Assembly (NCBI RefSeq): GCF_023501975.1
Contig: NZ_JAMFLH010000010.1
Location: 115,450-179,449, forward strand
DNA length: 64,000 nucleotides
Origin: Altererythrobacter sp. KTW20L
GTDB taxonomy: Bacteria; Pseudomonadota; Alphaproteobacteria; Sphingomonadales; Sphingomonadaceae
Direction: 5' to 3'
Positions 9,203 to 18,900 of this stretch are shown in pieces; position 1 is the first letter of the stretch; each line of letters begins with the position of its first letter. The notes under the pieces were generated by a model. That model ran no database searches, was not told where the DNA came from, and saw only the letters and a program-made list of their open reading frames with translations. Made by a program: the position numbers and the translations under genes.

Positions 9203-11158
9203 ATGATGAGGCATGTTGCCACGATTTCGGTGCTGACGTTGGCTGCCTGCTCTCCTGCTCCGGTTGAACAGCTTGACCTTTATACCCGCACTGTCCCGCT
9301 GATCGAAGTCGACGGCCTGCTGTTCCGCGATCTCGATCGCGATGGCACGTTGACGCCCTATGAGGACTGGCGCCTGACCCCGCAGCAACGTGCGGCAGAT
9401 CTCGTGGAGCGCATGACGCTGGCGGAAAAGGCCGGGGCCATGGTCGTGGGCAACCTGCCGGGCAATGCCCCGCCGGGCGAACCTGCCACCGGCTACGATC
9501 CCGAGCTGGTCGCCGCCATGGTGGGCGAGCGGTTCGTCACCCACGCCGTTTCCCGCCTTTCGACCGACACCCGCGCCCTGGCAGAAGCGAACAATGCAGT
9601 GCAGGAAGCAGCAGAACAGGGGCGCCTGGGCATCCCCGTGCTGCTCACCACCGATCCACGCCACGGCTTTACCGAACTGGCCGGGGCGACGACCATTGGC
9701 GGCCAGTTCAGCCAGTGGCCCAACGGCGTGGGCATTGCCGCGCTGAACGATCCTGCCCTCACCCGGGCCTATGCCGAACTGGTGCGCGATGATCTGCGCG
9801 CAGTGGGCTTTGCGCAGTTACTGGGTCCGCAGATCGACCTTGCGAGCGAACCGCGCTGGCCGCGCAATTTCGATACCTATGGCGAAGATCCCGAAGTGGC
9901 GGCGCAGCAGGCTGAAGCCTTCGTCACCGGCTTGCAGGGCGGGGCGGACGGCATCGCGCCGGGGGGCGTGGCGGCGGTGGTCAAGCACTTTGCGGGCTAT
10001 GGCGCGTCGGACACGGGGTTTGATGCGCACAACTACTACGGCCGCCATTCGCGCGTTTCGTCAGAGGAATGGCCTTTGCAGATGCGCCCGTTCGAAGGCG
10101 CGTTCCGGGCCAATCCGGCCGGGGTAATGCCAAGCTATTCCATCCTGCTCGAACTCGAGATCGATGGCGAGCCGGTGGAACAGGTCGGCGCGGGTTACAG
10201 CCGCCAGTTGCTCACTGGCGAATTACGCGAACGCCTGGGATTTTCGGGTGTAATCCTGTCAGATTGGGCAATCACCAATGATTGTACCGAGCTGTGCCGC
10301 GATGGCCATCCGGCAGGCGAAGAACCGACATTCGCCTCTGTCTCCACCGCCTGGGGCGTAGAAGACCTGTCTCGCCCTGAACGCTTCGCCAAAGCGCTCG
10401 CGGCCGGGATGGACCAGTTCGGCGGTGTGGACGATCCCGCGCCGCTGATCGCTGCAGTAGAGCAAGGGCTGGTTGGCGAGGCTGACCTGATGCCCGCTGT
10501 CACCCGCATCCTCGAACAGAAGTTTGCCCTGGGGCTGTTCGATGCGCCGTTTGTCGATCCCGAGGCCGCTGCCGGGTCCATCGGTACGCCGGAGGAACTG
10601 GCGCGCGGGCTGGAGGCGCAGGCAGCCTCGATGGTGGTGCTGGAAGGAGCCGGGCGGCATACACTGGGGCCGGGTAGCAAGGTGGTGCTATTCGGGCTCG
10701 ATCCGGCAGCGGCCAGTGCGGCGGGCTTCGTGCCGGTCAGCGACCCGGCACAAGCCGACGCCGCGATCCTGCGCACCCGCTCGCCCAGCGAATTGCTCCA
10801 TCCGGGCTATGTGTTCGGAGCCATGCACCAGGAAGGCAGCCTGGCTTTTCCCGCTGACCATCCGGCGTTGGCCTTCATGGCTTTGCTGCCGGAAGGCATG
10901 CTGCTGGTGGCCGACGTGCAGATCGATCGGCCTGCGATAATGGGGCCCTTCAAGGATCGGGCACAGGTGCTGCTGGCCAGTTTCGGGGCGGGAGACCGGG
11001 CCTTGCTCGATGTGCTGACCGGCAAGATCGCGCCGCGCGGACAACTCCCGTTCGAACTGCCCTCTTCGATGGACGCGGTCGAAGCACAAAGGCCGGGTAT
11101 GCCGGCAGACAGCCGCGATCCGCTATATTCCCTGGGTCTTGGTTCGACCGGACAATAG
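9203..11158 (+). CDS. Glycoside hydrolase family 3 beta-glucosidase-like lipoprotein with EF-hand-like loop
   Basis: About 651 residues. ATG 9203 is favoured by GAAGGGA about 7 bases upstream; a GTG at 9197 is the alternative. The N-terminus ends in a lipobox (LTLAAC, Cys16), so the protein should be a lipoprotein. Residues 43-54, DLDRDGTLTPYE, fit a canonical EF-hand calcium loop at positions 1, 3, 5, 6, 8 and 12. The GH3 barrel follows, with KHFAGYG (261-267) and the nucleophile motif ILSDWA (Asp354), then a compact C-terminal domain without an FnIII module. GH3 enzymes release terminal beta-linked sugars. It appears to be a single-gene unit, and no sugar transporter lies next to it. Confidence 0.85.
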   Translation: MMRHVATISVLTLAACSPAPVEQLDLYTRTVPLIEVDGLLFRDLDRDGTLTPYEDWRLTPQQRAADLVERMTLAEKAGAMVVGNLPGNAPPGEPATGYDPELVAAMVGERFVTHAVSRLSTDTRALAEANNAVQEAAEQGRLGIPVLLTTDPRHGFTELAGATTIGGQFSQWPNGVGIAALNDPALTRAYAELVRDDLRAVGFAQLLGPQIDLASEPRWPRNFDTYGEDPEVAAQQAEAFVTGLQGGADGIAPGGVAAVVKHFAGYGASDTGFDAHNYYGRHSRVSSEEWPLQMRPFEGAFRANPAGVMPSYSILLELEIDGEPVEQVGAGYSRQLLTGELRERLGFSGVILSDWAITNDCTELCRDGHPAGEEPTFASVSTAWGVEDLSRPERFAKALAAGMDQFGGVDDPAPLIAAVEQGLVGEADLMPAVTRILEQKFALGLFDAPFVDPEAAAGSIGTPEELARGLEAQAASMVVLEGAGRHTLGPGSKVVLFGLDPAAASAAGFVPVSDPAQADAAILRTRSPSELLHPGYVFGAMHQEGSLAFPADHPALAFMALLPEGMLLVADVQIDRPAIMGPFKDRAQVLLASFGAGDRALLDVLTGKIAPRGQLPFELPSSMDAVEAQRPGMPADSRDPLYSLGLGSTGQ

Positions 11159-11160
11159 GC

Positions 11161-11193
11161 GCGAAAAAAGGGCCGCTCCACAGAGCAGCCCTT
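11161..11193 (-). terminator. Rho-independent terminator for the leftward Gln-rich gene
   Basis: Read on the minus strand, a stem AAGGGC-GCT pairs with AGC-GCCCTT with one internal mismatch and a 6-base loop (paired bases 11168-11193), followed by a run of T. This is a textbook intrinsic terminator for the gene ending at 11213. The same stem in the plus direction is followed by CTTCTTC, so it may also serve the GH3 gene. Confidence 0.8.
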
Positions 11194-11212
11194 CTTCGTG
11201 TGGTCGTGACGG

Positions 11213-11512
11213 TCAGTCCTGGCGACGCTTGTCGTCGCTGCCGCCCTGCTGGCCCGTGCCGCCGCCCTGCTGCTGTTCGCGCTGGCGTTCCGACTGGTCG
11301 GATCCGCCCTGCTGGCCACCGGGGTTGTTCTGGCCCTGCTGGCCGGACTGGCCGCCCTGCTGGTTCTGCTGCCCGGGATTGGACTGGTTGTTACCGCCCT
11401 GGTTCTGCTGACGGTCCTGTCCGCCCTGCTGCTGGTCCTGCTGGCGGTTGCCCTGCTGGCCATCCTGGCCGGGTTGGCGGTTTTTGTCGTTGTTTTGCTG
11501 GTTGTTGTCCAT
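11213..11512 (-). CDS. Small Gln/Gly/Asn-rich, fully hydrophilic disordered protein
   Basis: The 99-residue product begins MDNNQQNNDKNRQPGQ. I count 34 Gln, 22 Gly and 13 Asn, the rest being mostly Asp, Arg, Ser, Lys and Pro. Apart from the initiator Met there is no aliphatic or aromatic residue and no Cys. ACAGGAG lies 8 bases before the ATG and a good terminator follows, so it looks like a real monocistronic gene. The composition meets the usual description of hydrophilins (high glycine, high hydrophilicity) and is also prion-like. No signal peptide or membrane segment is present. A role in desiccation or osmotic protection, or as a flexible polymer, is conceivable but unproven. I do not recognise a named family. 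Confidence 0.75.
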   Translation of the reverse strand: MDNNQQNNDKNRQPGQDGQQGNRQQDQQQGGQDRQQNQGGNNQSNPGQQNQQGGQSGQQGQNNPGGQQGGSDQSERQREQQQGGGTGQQGGSDDKRRQD

Positions 11513-11862
11513 GGCATCGATCTCCTGTGAGCCTCTCTTTGGGGAGGTAACTGCGGAACGCTGCAGCCAGCCCGTTTGTTTCGGGCGAATTGACGAGGTG
11601 ACCCGGAATAGCGCCGAGCAGATGACCCATCCAAACATGGGTTGTGAGTGGCGGTTGCAAAAGGTTTCGGGACGCGGAGTTGCGGGCGGCAATACCCTCG
11701 AATACACCTGCCATTTCAGTGTTATCAGGCGCGATGCCGTGAGCTCGGCGGCAGTCCGCGTGGCGCTGGATCTGCTGATCCAAGCGGCGCATGAGCGATA
11801 ACCACCCCTTTCTTTTGCGGCCTCGCCGCTATATCCGTCCGCGCGGATCGGATTTGGAAGTG
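11513..11862. other. Divergent intergenic region, 350 bp
   Basis: No convincing gene lies here. The left end holds the leader of the Gln-rich gene, including a small hairpin at 11532-11547 (CCTCTC/GGGAGG) just upstream of its ribosome-binding site. The right end must hold the promoter of the ECF sigma gene. A GGAAC at 11555 and a TTGACG at 11590 are visible but lack partners at proper spacing. An in-frame ATG at 11791 would lengthen the sigma factor by 24 Arg-rich residues and has no ribosome-binding site. Confidence 0.5.
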
Positions 11863-12405
11863 ATGCCTGACAATGCACCCCTGGGACCTGCGGTAGCAGG
11901 GCTTGAGGCGGCGTTCCTCGAACACCGGGAACGGCTGCTCCGGTTCCTGCGCGCGCGCGGCGCGGGTGAGGCGGCGGAAGACCTGTTGCAGGAAGTCTGG
12001 CTGAAGATCGCTGCCGCCCGCACCGGCCCTGTGGCGGCACCGCTGCCCTATATCTATGCCGTGGCCAACTGCCTGATGATCGACCGCCACCGCTCGCGCC
12101 GGCAGGAGGAGCTGCGTGAGCGGGAATGGACCGCGACCATCGCCGACACCGCCACCGGCCAGTCCGATGCACCGGGTGCGGACCGAATGCTGGCTGCCCG
12201 GCAGATGGCGGCACTGGTAGCCGCCCTGCTCGACGGGCTGGAGCCGCCGCGGGTCGGGCAGATTTTCCGCCGCCACCGGGTCGATGGCATCGGCCAGCGC
12301 CAGATCGCGCAGGAATTCGGCGTCAGCCTGAGCACGGTCGAGGCCGACCTGCGCAAGGCCTATGCCGCACTGGCGCAGTTTCGGGAGCGGCACGATGAGG
12401 CTTGA
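11863..12405 (+). CDS. ECF sigma factor, FecI-type
   Basis: About 180 residues from ATG 11863, which has GGAAG directly upstream. Region 2 can be read as HRERLLRFLRARGAGEAAEDLLQEVWLKI plus the LPYIYAVANCLMIDRHRSRR segment; region 4 carries the helix-turn-helix GIGQRQIAQEFGVSLSTVEADLRKAYAAL. This is the usual size and layout of FecI-like sigma factors, which recruit RNA polymerase when a surface receptor signals through a FecR partner. The TGA lies 38 bases before the FecR-like start at 12444. Targets are likely the receptor and perhaps the autotransporter downstream; that is inferred from gene order. Confidence 0.88.
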   Translation: MPDNAPLGPAVAGLEAAFLEHRERLLRFLRARGAGEAAEDLLQEVWLKIAAARTGPVAAPLPYIYAVANCLMIDRHRSRRQEELREREWTATIADTATGQSDAPGADRMLAARQMAALVAALLDGLEPPRVGQIFRRHRVDGIGQRQIAQEFGVSLSTVEADLRKAYAALAQFRERHDEA

Positions 12406-12443
12406 GCCAATCGATTCCGTCTGGTCAGGCGAAGGACTGCGCC

Positions 12444-13373
12444 ATGCATGAAGATGACCCGATCAAGGCCGAACGGATTCGAGAGAGCGCTCTCGCCTGG
12501 GCCGTGCGCACCGGCGATCCGGCGTTTGCCGACTGGGAACAATTCACCGCATGGCTGGAAGCCGATCCGTCCCACGCTGCGGCCTATGATGGCATTGTCC
12601 TGGCGGTGGACGATGCGGCGGATGCCCTGGCCGCCGTGCCTGTTGCCAACGATGATGAGCCCGCGCCTGCTCCGTGGTGGCGCAAGTGGCCGGGTGGTGC
12701 CGTGGCGGCTGCCCTGGCCGCAGTGCTGTTTTTCAACCTGTGGAGCGGCCCCGATGGCGTTCGCCTGATCGAAACCGCCCCCGGCGAAACCCGGCTGGTG
12801 GAACTGGACGATGGCAGCACGATCACCCTGGCAGGCGGGACCACGGTCGAATTGACAGGCCCGCGCGCCGCGCGGCTGGAGCAGGGCCAGGCGCTGTTCA
12901 CCGTGGTGCATGACGATAGCGCGCCTTTTGTGGTGATGGCGGGAGAGGACCGTCTGGTTGACCTCGGCACGGTATTCGACGTCAAACTGGGCCGCGGCGG
13001 CATTGCACTCGGCGTGTCGGAAGGTGCGGTGGTGTTCAATCCGCAAGGGCCCAACGTGCAGGTTGATGCCGGCGAATTGCTGGTCCGCCGCGCCGGTTCG
13101 GACGAGGTCGAAGTAACGCAAGTCGATCTGCTGCAGGTGGGCGAATGGACGCAAGGCCGCCTGACATTCGACATGGCGAGCCTGGAGGAGGTGGCCGAGG
13201 ATCTTTCGCGCTCAACCGGCATTGCCTTTTCCGCCGTTCCGGGCGGGGCGGCCTACACCGTTTCGGGCAGCCTCCTGACCGCGCCGGTGAAGGCTGATCC
13301 GCGCGTGCTGGAAGACCTGCTCGATGTCGAAGTGCGGCAGGCGGGCGGACTATGGGAGATTGCGGAGCGCTGA
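12444..13373 (+). CDS. FecR-like anti-sigma factor / signal transducer
   Basis: 309 residues from ATG 12444, which has GAAGGA 7 bases upstream; a TTG at 12402 overlapping the sigma stop is an alternative start. The N-terminal cytoplasmic part carries the sequence typical of FecR (SALAWAVRTGDPAFADWEQFTAWL) used to bind the sigma factor. One membrane segment follows (GGAVAAALAAVLFFNLW), then the periplasmic FecR domain (TRLVELDDGSTITLAGGT onward). A C-terminal module (GRLTFDMASLEEVAEDLSRS) resembles an STN/secretin-type fold. Such proteins pass the receptor signal across the inner membrane. The receptor gene begins one base after this stop. Confidence 0.88.
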   Translation: MHEDDPIKAERIRESALAWAVRTGDPAFADWEQFTAWLEADPSHAAAYDGIVLAVDDAADALAAVPVANDDEPAPAPWWRKWPGGAVAAALAAVLFFNLWSGPDGVRLIETAPGETRLVELDDGSTITLAGGTTVELTGPRAARLEQGQALFTVVHDDSAPFVVMAGEDRLVDLGTVFDVKLGRGGIALGVSEGAVVFNPQGPNVQVDAGELLVRRAGSDEVEVTQVDLLQVGEWTQGRLTFDMASLEEVAEDLSRSTGIAFSAVPGGAAYTVSGSLLTAPVKADPRVLEDLLDVEVRQAGGLWEIAER

Positions 13374-13374
13374 C

Positions 13375-15855
13375 ATGATGCGGCAGGGTCTGGTCCTTGC
13401 GGCCCTCGGGGCAACGCTGGCCTTTGTGCCGGCGGCTTTCGCGCGTCCGGTTACGGTGGACAGTCCCGCCGGCCAGGCGGGGCGCGCGGCGATCACCCTG
13501 GCGCGGCAGACGGGGGCCAGCATCATCATTGCCGATGGCGCTGTCGCCCAACGCCGCGTTCCGGCGTTTCGCGGACGGATGGAAGGATACGAGGCAGCGC
13601 GGCGGCTGGCCGAGGCTGCTGGCGGACGCGCCGTCCGGGCAGGCGAAAGCGGATGGCGGATCGTGGCAGCGCCCGCCCAGCCATCGCGCCGCGCACTTGC
13701 TCCACGCACCCAGCCTGTCATCGCGCCATCCCCGCCACCTGCCCCTCCGCCCGAGCCGGTGCACATCGTGGTCACGGCCAGCAAGCGCGAGTTGTCGCTC
13801 GACCAGTATGCCGGACAGGCCAGCTTTGTTCCGGGCGCGGACCTGGTGTTCGGCGGTGTCGGCGGGACAGAGCGGATCATGCAGCGCCTGCCCACCTTGT
13901 CATCCACTCACCTTGGCAGCGGGCGCAACAAGCTGTTCATCCGCGGAATCGCCGACAGCAGCTTTACCGGGCCGACCCAGGCCACCGTAGGGCAGTATCT
14001 CGGCGACCTTCGCCTCACCTATAATGCCCCCGACCCGGACCTGCGCCTGTCCGACATGGAACTGGTCGAGGTGCTGGAGGGGCCGCAGGGCACGCTTTAT
14101 GGATCGGGCTCGATGGGCGGGATCATCCGCATGGTGCCAAATGCGCCGGAACTGGGCATTGCCGAGATGTCGGCCATCGTCGGCGGGGCGCTGACCTGGC
14201 ATGGGGCGGCAGGCGTCGATGCCAATGCCGTGCTCAACCTGCCGTTCCTGGTGGACGATGCCGCGCTGCGGATCACCCTCGATGCCTCGTCGCAGGGCGG
14301 CTATATCGACAAGCCGCTGCTCGGCCGCGACAACGTCAACCGCACCGAGATCTTCGGCGGGCGGGCGACCTTGCGCTATGAACTGGCGCCCGACTGGACG
14401 GTGGATCTGATGGGTGTGGCGCAGTTCACCCGCGCCGCCGACAGCCAGTATGCCGACCGCGAAGGGCCGTCACTCGAACGGTCTGCCGTCGTGGTCGAAG
14501 GCGCCGAGGCGGACTATGTACAGGGCCAGTTCGTGGTTTCGGGCCGGATCGGCGATGTCCGGCTGCGCTCGACCACCGGGATCGTGGGGCAGGATCTGGT
14601 CGAACACTACGATGCCTCGCTGCCCGATGGCCCGGAACGGCTTTTTATCCAGGCCAACGACACCAGCATGATCGCCAACGAGACCCGCGCCTGGCAGCCG
14701 CTGGAAGGCGGCTTCGGGTGGCTGGCGGGGTTCAGCTACACCCACAACACCACGCGCCTGACCCGCGAGCTGGAGCAGGAAGCAGGCATGGATGGCCAGA
14801 TCCTGCGCGCGGCCACCACCGGGGTGCGCAACAGGATCGACGAATTCACTATTTATGGCGAGATGAGCGCCCAATTGCGCGAAGGATTGGTCGCCAGTGC
14901 AGGGGGGCGGCTGACCCATGCCCGGCTGGGCGGCGAGGGCGAGGACGTGCCTCTGCAGTTTGTCATCGCGCTGTCCAGGGTGACCGCCTCGCGGAACGAA
15001 ACCGTGTTCCTTCCCGCAGCTTCCCTGCTGGCCGATGTGGCGGACGATACCCAGCTCTATATGCGCTACCAGCAGGGCTTCCGGCCGGGCGGCCTAGCCA
15101 TTGAAGGCCCGCTGGTGCGGCGGTTCGAGAACGATCGCAACGCCACCTACGAACTGGGCCTGCGCCACGGCCAGCCGGGGTCAAGCCCGTTCGAGCTGGC
15201 CTTGAGCCTGTCCTATAGCCGGTGGCAGGATATCCAGGCCGATTTCATCGACCAGTCGGGCTTTCCAAGCACCGCCAACATCGGCGACGGACAGGTGTGG
15301 ACCGCCAGCCTTTCGGCAGCCGTGGAAGTGGCGCCGGGGCTGCGGCTGGATGCTGGCGTGATCTACAACGACAGCCAGGTGGATGAGCCCGACCGGGAAT
15401 TGTACTTCTCGCCGCTGGGCCTGGCCGGGGGGCAGTTTGTCGCCCCGGACCTTGGTCCGCAATTCGGCAACGTGACCGAACTGAGCCGCGAACTGGTCCT
15501 CGCCCGGCTGCGGCAGGTGCCCAATATCGCCCGCGTGGCCGGGCGGGCAGGTTTCGATTACCGCACCGCGATCGATCATCGGCTGGACCTAACGGCGCAA
15601 GGCTGGCTGGGTTATGTCGGCAAGTCGCGGCTGGGGATCGGACCGGAACTGGGCGAACTGCAGGGCGACTATATCGACAGCGGGTTGACCATGCGGGTCG
15701 GTACGCCGAACCTGGGCCTGTCGCTGGGTGTGACCAACCTGACCGACGAGGTGGGCAACCGCTTTGCGCTGGGCACGCCCTTTGCCACCGGGCGCGAGCA
15801 GATCACCCCGCTGCGTCCGCGCACCGTGCGGCTGGGGATCGACCTGGCGTTCTAG
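13375..15855 (+). CDS. TonB-dependent outer-membrane receptor with N-terminal STN signalling domain
   Basis: 826 residues from tandem ATGs at 13375/13378. A signal peptide (LVLAALGATLAFVPAAFA) is followed by an STN domain of about 70 residues, the periplasmic module by which transducer receptors contact FecR. A Pro-rich linker then leads to the IVVTASKR segment where the TonB-interacting region and plug begin. The plug contains VEVLEGPQGTLYGSGSMGG. The rest is beta-barrel, with a C-terminal phenylalanine (RLGIDLAF). The substrate cannot be read: iron chelates are typical for FecA-like systems, but sphingomonads also use such receptors for sugars and other compounds. It is the third member of the sigma/anti-sigma/receptor set. 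Confidence 0.93.
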   Translation: MMRQGLVLAALGATLAFVPAAFARPVTVDSPAGQAGRAAITLARQTGASIIIADGAVAQRRVPAFRGRMEGYEAARRLAEAAGGRAVRAGESGWRIVAAPAQPSRRALAPRTQPVIAPSPPPAPPPEPVHIVVTASKRELSLDQYAGQASFVPGADLVFGGVGGTERIMQRLPTLSSTHLGSGRNKLFIRGIADSSFTGPTQATVGQYLGDLRLTYNAPDPDLRLSDMELVEVLEGPQGTLYGSGSMGGIIRMVPNAPELGIAEMSAIVGGALTWHGAAGVDANAVLNLPFLVDDAALRITLDASSQGGYIDKPLLGRDNVNRTEIFGGRATLRYELAPDWTVDLMGVAQFTRAADSQYADREGPSLERSAVVVEGAEADYVQGQFVVSGRIGDVRLRSTTGIVGQDLVEHYDASLPDGPERLFIQANDTSMIANETRAWQPLEGGFGWLAGFSYTHNTTRLTRELEQEAGMDGQILRAATTGVRNRIDEFTIYGEMSAQLREGLVASAGGRLTHARLGGEGEDVPLQFVIALSRVTASRNETVFLPAASLLADVADDTQLYMRYQQGFRPGGLAIEGPLVRRFENDRNATYELGLRHGQPGSSPFELALSLSYSRWQDIQADFIDQSGFPSTANIGDGQVWTASLSAAVEVAPGLRLDAGVIYNDSQVDEPDRELYFSPLGLAGGQFVAPDLGPQFGNVTELSRELVLARLRQVPNIARVAGRAGFDYRTAIDHRLDLTAQGWLGYVGKSRLGIGPELGELQGDYIDSGLTMRVGTPNLGLSLGVTNLTDEVGNRFALGTPFATGREQITPLRPRTVRLGIDLAF

Positions 15856-15905
15856 GAAAAATCCCGCGGAACTGCCAAGGTGCCCGCCGCATGCCTCCGT
15901 CTCTT

Positions 15906-15925
15906 GGGGAAACAACCGTTTCCCC
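15906..15925 (+). promoter_or_regulatory. Perfect 8-bp hairpin upstream of the autotransporter
   Basis: GGGGAAAC, a 4-base loop, then GTTTCCCC form a perfect hairpin that ends one base before the ribosome-binding stretch GGAGGA of the autotransporter. There is no T-run, so it is not a standard terminator. It could be an operator, or an RNA element that stabilises the message or attenuates read-through from the receptor gene. Confidence 0.5.
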
Positions 15926-15942
15926 GGGAGGAAATCATTCAC

Positions 15943-18900
15943 ATGCGTCGTACCCTGCTTGCCACCACCGCCCTGCTCGCCATCGCTGCTCCTGCCACGG
16001 CGCAAGACATCACCACTGCGCGCACCACGCCGGCCAATACCTCGACCATTGCCAACGGCGCGCCGGGCAACCTGAAGATCACCTCCACCGGATCGGTCGT
16101 GGTCGGCACAGGCACGGCGGTGACGATGGACAGCAACCATTCGGTCACCAACGAAGGAACGGTGCGCATCACCAATGCCGATGGCGCGGTGGGAATCACC
16201 GCCAATGCCGGGACCAATGGCGCGATCACCAATTCGGGCACCATCACCATCGACGAAAGCTACACGCCGACCGATGGCGACAACGACGGCGATCTGGACG
16301 GACCCTTCGCACTCGGCACTGGCCGCTACGGCATCCGCACGCTGGGCGCGCATACCGGGGCGATCACCAATTCCGGCACGATCACGGTTGAAGGCAACAA
16401 CTCCTACGGCATCGCGCTGGGCGGCTCGCAGGACGGCGCATTCACCCACAGCGGCACGACCAGCGTGACCGGGAACGACAGCACCGGCGTGCTGCTGAAC
16501 GACGTGACCGGCAATGTCCGGCTGGCGGGCACCGTCACCGCCCGCGGCGAGGATTCCGTCGGCGCGCATCTGGCGGGCGACATCACCGGGCGGCTCGAAG
16601 TGCAGGGCACCGTGGCTGCGACTGGATATCGCTCCACCACCGCACCAACCAACACCGCCGCGCTCGATGCCGACGACCTGCTACAGGGCGGCCCGGGGCT
16701 GCTGGTGGAAGGCAATGTGACCGGCGGCATCATCATTGCCATTCCGCCCAAGGACACTGATCCCAACAACCCCGACGAGGATGCCGACGGCATTCCCGAT
16801 GCCACCGAGGGTTCGGGCAACGTGCTATCGTTCGGTGCAGCGCCCGCCATGGTGATCGGCTCGACATCGCGCGACATCGCCATCGGACCGGTGGCAGGAA
16901 CCTCGCCCGCCTATGGCCTGCAGGTCAACGGATCGGTGCGCGGCCTGGGCGTCTATTCCGGGGTCGATGCTACGGGCATACAGATCGGCGGACGCGGCGG
17001 TGACGTGTCGATCGCCAATGGCATCAGCATCGCCGGAATCGTGGGCGCAGTGTCCAACGGCGCGAGCGCCACGGCATTGCAGCTTGGCTCTGGCACGCAG
17101 ACGCCGCTGGTCCACGTTGCCGCCAGCGGCGTGGTGGAAGCCACGGCTGGGAATGTCGCCACGGCCACGGCCACCGCGATCCGCGTGGAAACCGGCGCCG
17201 AGGTGCCGACCATCCGCAATGCCGGCAAGGTCCGTGCTACTGCCGGTGCAGCAGGAACCGCGATCGCCATCCATGACCTTTCGGGCAATGTCTCGCTGGT
17301 CGAGAACAGCGGCGCGATCAGCGCTACCGGGGCCACCGCCGGATCGGGCCGCAACGTGGCCATCGATCTTTCGGCCAACAATGCCGGGGCCACCGTGCGC
17401 CAGACTCTGGTCGGGGCCGGGACCGCCGCGCCGACCATTGAAGGCGACATCCGCTTCGGGGCAGGTGACGACCTGCTTGACCTCGCAGACGGCGGCTACA
17501 AGGGCACCACCACTTTCGGCGGCGGGGCCAACCGCCTTGCCATGTCCGGCGATGCCCGGTTCGAAGGAACGGCCCGGTTCGGTGCCGGGGCCGACCAGCT
17601 GACACTCGCCAATTCGGCAGTGTTCAGCGGCCTGGCGGACTTTGGCGGCGGGTCGGACGTACTGACCATTGCCAACAGCGGGCGCTTCTCGGGAACCTTG
17701 GCCAATGCGGGCGGACTGGCGGTTAACGTGACCGGCGGCGTGCTCGATGTCACGGCCCCGGCTTCCATCGCCTCGCTGCAGATGGGGGCCACCTCGATCC
17801 TCGTTGCCACGCTCGACAAGACTGCGGGCGAGGGCACCATGCTGAACGTGGCGGGCAATGCCAGCTTTGCCGATGGCGCCCTGATCGGCATCCGCTTTGC
17901 CGATATCGACGATGCCGAAGGAACCTATGCCTTCCTCCAGGCAGGCAGCCTGACAGGCGCGGCGAACCTTGAGATCTCGGACCAGATGCTGCCCTATCTG
18001 TTCAAGGCGACACTGGGCATCGATGCATTGGCCAACCGCCTGTCCATTGCCATTGCCCGACGGACCGCAACCGAACTGGAACTCAATGCTTCGCAGGCCA
18101 GCGCCTATGACGCGGTCATCGCTGCCCTGGGCGAGGACGAGCAGCTGGAAGACCTGTTCCTCGGCATCAATAATGGCGAGGGATTCCGCGCCGCGCTGGG
18201 CCAGATGCTGCCCGACCATGCCGGTGGCAACTTCGAAGGCCTCAGCCTCGGCCTGCGCACCCTGGCGCGTCAGCAGACCGAACGCACCGGACCGGTTTAC
18301 AGCTTCGGTGGGCTCGATGTCATCGTGAACGCGGCAGTGTGGAACAGTGGGAAGGATGTGGGCAGCACGGCAAGCTATGACCTTACGGGCCTCGGCTTCT
18401 CAGCCGCTGCCGAACTCGATAGCAAGCTGGGCGCATTCGGCGTTGCCGCAAGCTGGATCTTCAACGATCATGACCAGGGCGGCGAACTCGCCTCGGTCTA
18501 TTCGGATGCCTACGAACTGGCGCTCTACTGGCGGGGCGAATTCGGCGGGCTGACGGCTTTCGGGCGCGGTTCGCTTGGCCTTGCCGACTTCACCGGCGAA
18601 CGCATCCTGAGGGGAACGCTGGGTGCCACGACGGTCGAACGCACTGCCGATGGCGAGTGGAGCGGCAACTTCATGTCGGCCACGGCGGGCCTGTCCTACG
18701 AAGGGCGCAGCGGCAGCCTGTTCTTCCGCCCCGCCGTATCGGTCGATTACATCAGCCTGTCCGAAGGCGCCTATGAAGACACCGGCGGCGGCGACGGGTT
18801 CAACCTGATCGTCGAGAAGCGCAAGAGCGACGAAATGGCAGTCAACGGCGGCGTGGCAGTCGGCCTCGATTTTGCCGGCACGGCTCCGGGTGACAGCAAC

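Noticed and set aside
11555..11582. An EcfG-type general stress promoter (GGAAC...GTT)
   Set aside because: The spacing to a GTT element is off and the orientation points away from the Gln-rich gene, the only gene for which stress control would be expected.
16825..18219. A 464-codon minus-strand frame opposite the autotransporter
   Set aside because: The sequence is low-complexity and Gly/Arg/His rich with no recognisable fold; the plus strand encodes the signal peptide, repeats and barrel without interruption.
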